From: Nemania diffusa
Lineage: Eukaryota; Ascomycota; Sordariomycetes; Xylariales; Xylariaceae
Length of the DNA: 64,000 bases
Assembly (NCBI GenBank): GCA_038501195.1
Contig: JBBPUQ010000001.1
Span: forward strand, 1,054,001-1,118,000
Reading direction: 5' to 3'
Numbering within the stretch: position 1 is the first letter of the stretch; every line of letters starts with the position of its first letter. Positions 56,213 to 64,000 of the stretch are shown piece after piece. The position numbers and the translations under genes were made by a program. A model generated the notes under the pieces. That model had not been told where the DNA came from. It ran no database searches and saw nothing but the letters and a program-made list of their open reading frames with translations.

Positions 56213-56436
56213 CTCCAAACTCCGAACTCCAGACTCCAAACTCCAAACCCCAAACTCCAAACCCCAAACTCCAAACCCCAAACTCCAAACCCCAAACTCC
56301 AGACCCCAAACTCCAGACCCCAAACTCCAGACCCGAACTTTACATTCCACACTCCAAACTCCAAGACTCAAGACTCCAGACTCCAAACGCCAAACGCCAA
56401 ACGCCAAACGCCAAACGCCAAACGCCAGACTCCGGA
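56213..56436. repeat. 14-bp / 7-bp C-rich minisatellite
   Basis: Units CTCCAAA and CCCCAAA alternate to make a 14-bp period; from about 56388 the array changes to a 7-bp GCCAAAC unit. The minus strand therefore carries TTTGGGG/TTTGGAG blocks that could form G-quadruplexes. Long open frames cross it on both strands because of the repeat and are not taken as genes. Confidence 0.88.
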
Positions 56437-56734
56437 CTCCTGATTCACAGCGTTCCATTTTTTTTTTTCCTTGTTTTTTTTCCTTTTTTTTCTCTAATTT
56501 TTTTCTCCTATCACTCGTGCATGATGAAAACATGTCCCATAAACTATAAACAGAACTGGTGTCTCTCAGGTCCAAGGTCTCGGTCTTGAGTATCATCTTG
56601 ACGATCCCATCTCTAAGAATTTTCGATCTCCCTAGAAGTCTGCGCTTGAGACTAAAGGCATCCAATTGCCGCGGCCGAGTATTGGGTGTGTTCTGTTAGG
56701 GAAGGAAGAGTTGGGGTATTGAGAGTGATAGGAC

Positions 56735-57595
56735 TTAGAGCATGAGGGCAGCAGCCGCGGCTAGTGCCGCGAAGCCACCAGAGGCGGACAGGGCATATGC
56801 CGAGCCCTTTTCAATCGGGATGGCAGGCCGACCGGGCAAGCTGCCATTGTGGGGGCATCCAGGGACTCCGGTAGGCAGCGATGGCGGGCCGGTTGGAGTG
56901 CCCCAGACGACGGAGGTCTTGCTGGCAGACTCAACTGGGGCCTTAGAGCAACCACCCTCGCCGCCCTCGTTGCCGCCGGGATGCTCGACCTTGTTGACAC
57001 AGGTGCCGGGTGCGTAGGCGGCTTTGACCTTGTCGAACAGAGCGTTGGATCCGGCGATCTCCTCGGCCGCCTTCGCCTGGCTCTCCGGAGGGAACTTGGC
57101 GGTGGTAGCCTTGAAGAAATCGTTGCTCGCTTCAGCTAGAGGTTGAAATAACTTGTCAGTCAAAGGCCAACATCTTACTTATCGACGGTTGCTTAGCGAA
57201 ACAGACTTACTCAGGCCGTCGGTGAACTTGAGAGTAAGTTCGCAGAGCCCGTTCTCGGCAAAGAGGGGGGCGGCTTCAGCGAGTTCGTTAAGGAACTTGC
57301 TGCCAATGTCTGTCACCTGCTGGGAGATGCCGGCAATAGAAATAACATCCTCGATGGTGAGAGGGGCAATACAGTTAGCAGTCTCAGTGCTCTCCTTGAG
57401 GACCTGGATGAGGGCTGAGCCAGCTTGGTGAAGGGCAATCGGAGGACCGCCGTGGTACTGCTCAAGATGTTCGTCCACATTTGCCATGGAGTCGTGGATG
57501 GTCGTTAGTAGGCCAGTGATGGTTGTGGCATCTCGACGCACGACACTGGCGTAAGCCGTAGCCCCGAGGGCGATGACGATGGTGTTTGTCTTCAT
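56735..57595 (-). CDS. HsbA-like cell-surface protein, probably GPI-anchored
   Basis: Exons 57595-57211 and 57135-56735 (minus) give 261 residues. The start MKTNTIVIALGATAYASVVRR is a signal peptide followed by a Kex2-type dibasic site, as in HsbA proteins; the open frame reaches 57661 but this Met gives the better signal. The HsbA domain (about 25-165) is alpha-helical, with DATTITGLLTTIHDSM, spaced Cys and VTDIGSKFLNELAEAAPLF. The C-terminal 90 residues are Pro/Gly-rich with a few Cys and end in a hydrophobic stretch (GGFAALAAAAALML) typical of GPI signals. HsbA proteins bind hydrophobic surfaces and can recruit cutinases or esterases, or act as wall galactomannoproteins. The exact role here is inferred. 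Confidence 0.82.
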
Positions 57596-60032
57596 GATGA
57601 AGAGTGGAAAGGGGTACGGAGTCGAATATTTGTCTGAAGAGAATTGAGGAAAGGTTTTCAAGCGAGCGAAAGTGAACTTGAACTTGTCGAAGATGCTCTA
57701 TCGAAACGGACCTGGCAGCTAGGAACCCTCTACTTATATGCTGTCGAAATACTGCTACTAACTACCGCCTTAGTGCTTGGGCGACCGGAGGGTTTCTACC
57801 ACTTTCTTTCGGCTTTCATTTCGGGAACGTAACACCACCGTCTCTTCTGACCTTGCTGGCCGCGATATAGTAGTTCCATCGACCAGCATCCAAGAAGTCA
57901 CAGCCGAAATATGAGCCTAGGATGCAGGATTCACTTACTAAGTTACCTTAGGCTTCAGACACGCAGCTCGCAATAGTACTCTGCTAGGGAAAGGAAGCCA
58001 AAATTGACTGTGTATTTGCAAGGTATGGGTACGTTGAGATGAAACCGGTCGCCATGACAAGGACTAGCATTAATGGGCGTACTGTCTCGAGAGTAAATAA
58101 CACTTCTACTTAGGTTTCTTATTCGGAGTTTCGGAGTATTGACATAATGAGGTTGTAGGTATTACCTTCGGCGTAATGGTACTTGGCCACCAGGACGAAT
58201 TCATTTGCACAGCAACATAGATATCCATAGATCGGATTATTACGAAATCTCATTTTTTTTAGCGGTGAGCGGGCACCAAGCGACTGAGGATGAACCCCCA
58301 CCTTCGAGGCTTAAGAATGGTTCGCGAACAAGGCTTCGACGATCGGACAAGGTCGTCTATACACAGTTGAGGCTGATCAGTGCAGCTGGGTAAGGGTTTA
58401 GTACCTGTGGTCATAGAGTTTGATGTCCATACTCGTGGCCCGGAAATAAGGTGTTAGTGAGCCATACGCCCGTGACAAAAACTCCTACGGCCACTATTCG
58501 TGGCACATTACGTTGCTAAGCTTGCTGCTCATGTTAACTCTCTACTAGATACTCGATGAGACGGTATTAGCAGCATGTGTTCATTGCTCGGTGAAGGGGG
58601 GATTTTCAAGATCTAAATATGAAGGCATCATCGTGCGTGTATACGTCAATGTAAGTTTACCTAAAAATAGATGGGTCTAAAGTATGTTGTATTTTAAGGT
58701 CTTGGCATACTGGTCTAAGTTGAAATTCTCCCTCAAAACTATCCTAAAGAATTTTCTTTGTATCTTATATTATAAGTACGTATATCATCTCAGTTCTTCT
58801 CGACCAGTCACAACTTCTCATTCCTCTAGCAAACTTCCAAATCGGACCTAAAATCAAGGACCTCCGGCCCAGAATGTACCGTAGTGTAGACTTCGATATT
58901 GGGGGTTTACTTGCGCGCATTTCTGCTGTTCAGTTTCTACGCCGATCGACACTCTTCTATATTGAGGCAAAACCTATTGTTTTATTTAGTTATCTATTGT
59001 TGCGTTGACATGGTTACCTACACCAACAGAAGAGTTCATGATATACTCGAGATATAGAGGTGCTTGGATGGGTATAGTATGGGCGATATGGACATTACGG
59101 CAGCCGCTACGCGTTCCTGGAATTGCGTTTTCTTCTACGAATCAATCAATCATATTTGTTTTTTTAACTTGTGCCTCGCAGGGTTACTGGCGGAAAACTA
59201 GCGAAAATCAGGTGAGCGCATCTTGATGCTGTACCTGTCCATAGGTGCTACGGATTTGTAACACCGATATCTACATACCTACTAAGGTAGGTATAAACAA
59301 TCACCTTCTTTCACCTATATGGTGCGTCGTCAATATTCGTACGCTATCCTTCCCATATCGGTTGTTTCATAAACAGCTTGGCGCGAAGATAGTGTATCCA
59401 TAGTTCCCGAGGATGGATGTCAAAAGGCGAAACCCTGGTTAGCCAAGTCCAGATGTACCGCAGATTTACCCATTTTCAGTGGGGTCAGCCGTAGTGCACA
59501 ATAGGTCCCGGGGCGGTGGTTGGCTGCCCTTTTGGACGGTGCCTGGGAGGTACGGATACCCCTTACCAGTCCCCTACCAGTGTCACAAAATTAAAGGACA
59601 GGCGTCTAGGGCCCTGCTGTGACGGATTCATTCGCTCACAGCCCACCTTGGGGTAGGTAGGTCGGTATCAAACGACACCGCATAGGTAGGTATAATACCT
59701 GGTACAAGCAGAGGATCTGCAAGTTGGTTTCTTTCCTTCCTTCCTCACTACCAGTAGATAGTTGATATCGGCTTGACTTTCTCACTCGGTGAGGTCTTTC
59801 TCTCGTTACACTCAGTGCTCCTTCTTCTCTCGTTTTTTTGTTTTGATGCTGCCTCCCTCGTTCACGGCGGATTTCTACCATTCTTTTGGAACACGCGATT
59901 GATCACTCGTTTGCCATACCAACAGTTACACCGACTGGGTATCATAAATTCGGTCCATATATTAGGTCGATTACCGATTACCAATTTCCAATCATCAATT
60001 ACCCAGCTTATTTACATTCTCCACCTGTAGAC
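57596..60032. other. 2.4-kb divergent intergenic region
   Basis: It lies between the starts of two surface-protein genes transcribed in opposite directions. No gene supported. It has an ATACCTACTAAGGTAGGTAT inverted repeat at 59275-59294 and TAGG repeats at 59652-59694. Confidence 0.45.
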
Positions 60033-60916
60033 ATGCATTGTTATACAATGTACACTCTTTTAATCGCCGGCCTCGCCAGCCAGACACTGGCTGAGCCACT
60101 TCGTGAGCCATACCGGCCCAAGCTCGCGCGCATGTCTACCCGTAATATATTGGGTCTTCACCGTCGAGACGTAGAGGGATACTCGCCCATGGAGCAAATC
60201 TGCGGGACTGGCGATACATGTGCCGAGGCGTGCGGGAAGGGATTTAAGCAATGCGCTTCCAAAGACGGGATACCACACTGTTTTAATCAGTTACAGAAAC
60301 AAACGTGTTGTCCTAGTGGGAGTGGTGGTGAGTAACTCGCTAATGCTGGCCTCGTGCTTATAGTACTAATCAGCATATAGACTCCTGCGATAATGGATAC
60401 TTCTGTGCTGCTGATGAGAAAGAGAAGACGTGGTGCTGTCCTGACGGAATGAGCTTGAAGGAATGCGCCCAGAAATATGATATACCTGGACCGCTTACTT
60501 CTCAGCCACCACCTACTTCCGCATCTACCTCAACAAGAACAACCTCAAAGTCATCGACGACAACAAAAGCATCTGTAACGAAAGATACTTCAGCAACTCA
60601 AACTTCAACTACCCCAACGACAAAAACGACAAAAACGACCACGAGCACAAAGCTAAAGAAGCCTGATGTTGCCGAGACCACAGCCACGGGTTCTGGGTCG
60701 GACGAGACAAGTACAGCCACCTCTTCGGCGTCGACTAATACAGTTCCAGCAACGCAGACCACTGCCCTGCCGTCAACTGCCTTGGATTCAACCTCGACTT
60801 CTACTCTTCCTGCTTCAACATCCACTAGTAGTATAAGCGAAAACGGGAGCGGTAGCTACGGGCCCACCAACAGCCTTGTCCTTTTTATCGTTGGTGCTCT
60901 GGTTGCACTTGTTTGA
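60033..60916 (+). CDS. Cys-rich Ser/Thr-rich GPI-anchored wall protein
   Basis: Exons 60033-60327 and 60381-60916 give 276 residues; the 53-nt intron has a TACTAAT branch site. The start MHCYTMYTLLIAGLASQTLA is a signal peptide. A propeptide may end at the dibasic site in GLHRRDVEGY. Two Cys-dense blocks follow (QICGTGDTCAEACGKGFKQC, QKQTCCP, then DSCDNGYFCAADEKEKTWCC), with the first completed across the splice. From about residue 145 the protein is almost only Ser, Thr and Ala with Lys (a stalk for O-glycosylation), and it ends in a hydrophobic GPI signal (LVLFIVGALVALV). No named family recognised; the likely place is the cell wall or plasma membrane surface. Confidence 0.8.
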
Positions 60917-62088
60917 TGCCCAATTTTCTTGCTATAACATTTGAGACATTTGTCGGACTTGACTTAATGTGACGTGTGTTAATGTTCTTCCGTCGAGAAC
61001 TTCGGCCTCGCCAATGGTTTCTATAACAAGCGATTGCATCTTATACCCCTTGCTGGTTTCTCTGGTTTCCGCTATTGCTATCTGTCGGTTATCGCAATAG
61101 TAGCGATAATGATGTGTCTCCAAGATGTGGCTGTGTTAGTCTCGGGTTGGGGGAATACGACACACAGCGCTGTATGGCTTATGTAGCCGGAGCTGCATAC
61201 GATAGAATTTAGACTCCTCCTGGAACGGAAATAGATAATGAATGATACCCTTCTGCACTTCTATTTTGGTTGGCTAAGTCGTTATTCTTTTATTATGAAT
61301 ATGAATATGAATATTGGTGGTACTGTCGTGTATTCTATCTACTGCCGACTCCCCCGGGCGAAAAGGTTAAGCACATAGATGCGAATCGCGAAGCCCGGTC
61401 GAATGCATGCGCTACGTAACCAATCCTGCTGTCCGCAACGTCTAATTACTTATAGATCGATTTGATAGGTCCCTCAAGTACAAACTGCCCCAGGTCTAGA
61501 AAGTTAGCGTATCGGGACTTGCTATACTTGAGCGATAGCTTGGATAATTCCCGATGCTAAATCTACGTTTCATCACATTCAACAATTATCAAAGCGCTTG
61601 GTTTAACGTTGAATGTACTTGATTTGGGTATTATCGATAATCAGTCTACGAGGACAATAGTTTCCCGAACTGGCTAGGGCTGGTACGATACTGTAAGCTA
61701 GGCTATGTATAGTTTAGATCATAAATACAGTGCACAACGCTACGGACGATTACTGTGCTTTGTAACAGAAAATGGATCGCGCTAGATGAGATCTGCCAAT
61801 ACTTCTACACGCTGTTGGACCAGAGAACCTTGCGTTCCTTGCCAGTTACAAACTTCCATCTCCAGGATTGATTCAGGTCATCCATGTTTTTCTACTCCCA
61901 GAAGTCATGCTGCGAGTAGCTTTTTCATAGAGTTATTTATTACATTTCTGTAAAATTATCACGGTCTACAGCTTACCATTCCAATGCAGCAGCCCTCTTG
62001 CTGCTATCGTCAGACGGATCTTGAAGAAGTGAAGACGGTGCTCGGTTTTTACTATTATTGCTCGATAACTGGCGCGAATCAACGCTGA
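60917..62088. other. Intergenic, no gene seen
   Basis: About 1.2 kb. Short ATGAAT repeats near 61297-61315. The right end is the presumed NMA111 promoter. Confidence 0.5.
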
Positions 62089-64000
62089 ATGAGGCACTCT
62101 GTCCTCGCTCTTCGGGCTCTGAGCAATATTAGGTTTTCCATTGCGCGGACCAATTTAATCTCCTTTGCATCAGCCATAACCGTATCGCACAACCTTCGGC
62201 CCCATCTTGCGTCCGACCTCCGAGCTCAACCATTTGTGACTTTACCCAAATCACAACAAACTTCCATAATCGCTACCGTCGCTATGAATGGTGCCAGTGC
62301 TACCTCGAGATCGAAAAGGAAGGCCGCGTCTCCTACCGATGATCGGCCCCTCAAGCAATTCCGACATGGCCTAAACGGCAAGATCTCTCCCGGTCAGAAT
62401 ACACCCGACCTCGAGCCATCAGGTATCGTGTCCAAGGCCGACCAGGAAGACGACGACGTCCCCGTGTTCTACCAACCGCAACCTGCCGACACCGACGAGT
62501 GGCAAAGAACCATTGAAAACGTTGTACGATGCGTTGTCTCTATCCGGTTTTGCCAGACCTGCTCCTTCGATACCGATGTCGCCTGCGCTAGTGAGGCAAC
62601 GGGCTTCGTTGTAGATGCCGAGAGAGGGTAAGGAACTTCGCTAACCAGAGATCTTCCCTTGCTCTCCACCATGCTAACATACGGTAAAGCCTGATCATCA
62701 CAAATCGACACGTCGTTGGCGCTGGCCCCTTCACGGGCTACGTTGTCTTCGACAACCATGAAGAAACCGATGCGTACCCAGTCTATCGCGATCCCGTTCA
62801 TGATTTCGGCATCCTCCGCTTCGATCCCAAGGCCATAAAATACATGCCAGTATCTGCGTTGCCTCTCCGTCCGGACCTCGCGAAGGGTCAGTTGCCATTT
62901 TTCCTTTTCTCCCGAGTTCTAGTCTTGTCATGATGCTGATTTTTCTGGGATAGTGGGTGTCGAGATTCGAGTTGTTGGAAACGATGCTGGTGAAAAGCTC
63001 AGTATTCTGTCCGGTGTTATTAGCCGTCTTGATCGAAATGCCCCCGAGTATGGCGAAGGCTATAGTGATTTCAACACGTGTTACTACCAGGCAAATGCCG
63101 CCGCTAGCGGTGGTAGTTCTGGAAGTCCTGTTGTGAATATCGATGGCTATGCCATCGCTCTGCAGGCTGGCGGTAGATCTGATGGCGCATCTACAGATTA
63201 TTTTCTTCCCCTAGATCGTCCCTTACGAGCCTTGCGTTGCATTCAAGAAGATAGACATGTCGATCGCGGTACTATCCAGTGCCAGTTCCTTCTTAAACCT
63301 TTCGACGAGTGTCGCCGACTCGGCCTTACCCAAAACTGGGAAGCAGCAGCGAGGGAGGCGTTCCCAAAAGCCACCAATATGCTGGTAGCCGAAATTGTTC
63401 TCCCCGAGGGACCGTCGCATGGTAAGATTGAGGAAGGCGACGTTCTCCTAAAGGTCAACGGCGAGATGGTCACTCAATTTATTCGTTTAGACGATATCCT
63501 AGACTCCAGTGTTGGAAACACTGTTCGGTTAACTCTACAACGAGGAGGCGAGGACGTTGAAGTGGATGCGGAGGTTGGAAATCTGCATGATATCACGCCA
63601 GACCGCTTCCTCACTGTAGCTGGAGGGAGCTTCCACGACCTTTCCTATCAGCAGGCACGTCTCTATGGTGTTGCGTGCAAAGGAGGCGGTGTTTTCGTCT
63701 GTGAATCTACTGGCGCTTTTCGTGTTGATTCTGCCGAAAGTGGATGGATGGTTCAAAGTGTGGACCAAAAGAAAACCCCCGACCTGAAGACTTTTATCGA
63801 AGTTATGAAACAGATTCCCGATAAAGCGCGCGTCGTCATCACTTATAAACACCTACGCGACTTACACACTCTTAACACGGCAATCCTAAACGTCGACAGG
63901 CATTGGTCCACTAAGATGAGACTGGCAGTCCGGAATGATACGACAGGTCTGTGGGACTTCGAGGATATCGGCCATCCCCTGCCGCCGGAGCCCCCTGTGC
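62089..64000 (+). CDS. NMA111: NMA111, HtrA-family serine protease (5' part)
   Basis: Exons 62089-62627, 62690-62886 and 62954 onward; the gene runs off the right edge, so only about 590 residues of roughly 1000 are visible. The usual start is probably the Met at 62284 ([17 protein letters not shown]), which places a nuclear-localisation-like SRSKRKA at the N-terminus. The same frame is open to an ATG at 62089 that adds 65 residues resembling a mitochondrial presequence. The trypsin-like domain shows His in ITNRHVV (made by the first splice), Asp in DFGILRFD and Ser in [13 protein letters not shown]-type domains follow ([30 protein letters not shown]). By homology it is a nuclear protease linked to stress-induced death and lipid homeostasis. 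Confidence 0.93.

Larger units (their letters stand above)
52464..56734. other. 4.3-kb gene-free region with repeats
   Basis: No supportable gene. The left end is the presumed promoter of the transcription factor. Several TAGG/CCTA motifs lie at 53328-53340, 53747-53760 and 53842-53855. The right end holds a homopolymer palindrome and a 14-bp minisatellite, listed separately. Open frames around 55634-56023 and 54109-54444 show no motif. Confidence 0.45.

Noticed and set aside
56213..56436. Telomere-like TTTGGGG blocks on the minus strand
   Set aside because: Filamentous fungal telomeres are TTAGGG; the array is internal and mixed with GGAG units, so it is a minisatellite.
56135..56665. Long open frames on both strands across the C-rich minisatellite
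   Set aside because: They are repeat translations with no domain, and flanking homopolymers break any wider gene model.
1..64000. CRISPR array, bacterial operon or phage-type system
   Set aside because: The DNA is clearly fungal, with spliced genes; the repeats present are tandem arrays without unique spacers.

Overview
The window is nuclear DNA of a filamentous ascomycete (Pezizomycotina). Evidence is the short introns (about 50-160 nt, GT...AG, with CTAAC/CTGAC-type branch sites), genes on both strands separated by kilobase-scale gaps, and families typical of this group: UstYa-like (DUF3328) protein, HsbA-type surface protein, Zn(II)2Cys6 regulator, single-pass SH3 protein, Kex2-type processing sites and GPI-anchor tails. 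A Sordariomycete, perhaps in or near Xylariales, is my guess from gene style; no marker gene fixes it.

Left part (1-11.5 kb): a 12-bp minisatellite cut by the window edge, a small Ser/Gln-rich protein with an N-terminal Cys pair, a five-exon TauD-type 2-oxoglutarate oxygenase, a large divergent kinase-like protein, a six-exon UstYa-like protein with both HxxHC motifs, and a cytosolic-type phospholipase A2 with an N-terminal membrane segment. The first five look accessory. No RiPP precursor is visible beside the UstYa-like gene.

Middle part (12.2-45.3 kb): mostly housekeeping genes. Mitochondrial ribosomal protein mL44 is head-to-head with a tiny complex-I-like membrane protein. After a gene-free gap of about 5 kb come a membrane SH3 protein, VPS15 (the PI3-kinase regulatory kinase with HEAT and WD40 repeats), a prune/PPX-type exopolyphosphatase and a secreted S1/P1 nuclease with a 12-nt exon. 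ATP25 is head-to-head with the mitochondrial RNA polymerase RPO41. Next are a small secreted Cys-rich protein and an ARC1-type tRNA-binding cofactor head-to-head with the V-ATPase subunit c'' gene (VMA16).

Right part (45.3-64 kb): long gene-free stretches around an eight-exon Zn(II)2Cys6 regulator, then an HsbA-like GPI protein, a Cys-rich GPI protein, and the 5' part of the HtrA-type protease NMA111, which runs off the right edge.

Most gene models were spliced by hand from GT...AG sites, reading-frame continuity and family motifs; every complete model sums to a multiple of three. The main unusual points are the zinc-ligand microexon in the nuclease, two head-to-head pairs of nuclear genes for mitochondrial proteins, an upstream presequence-like start in NMA111, the solitary UstYa-like gene, the degenerate kinase, a start codon alone in its coding exon, and several minisatellites and TAGG-type palindromes confined to non-coding DNA. 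I found no RNA gene, intact transposon, CRISPR array or clearly new multi-gene system.
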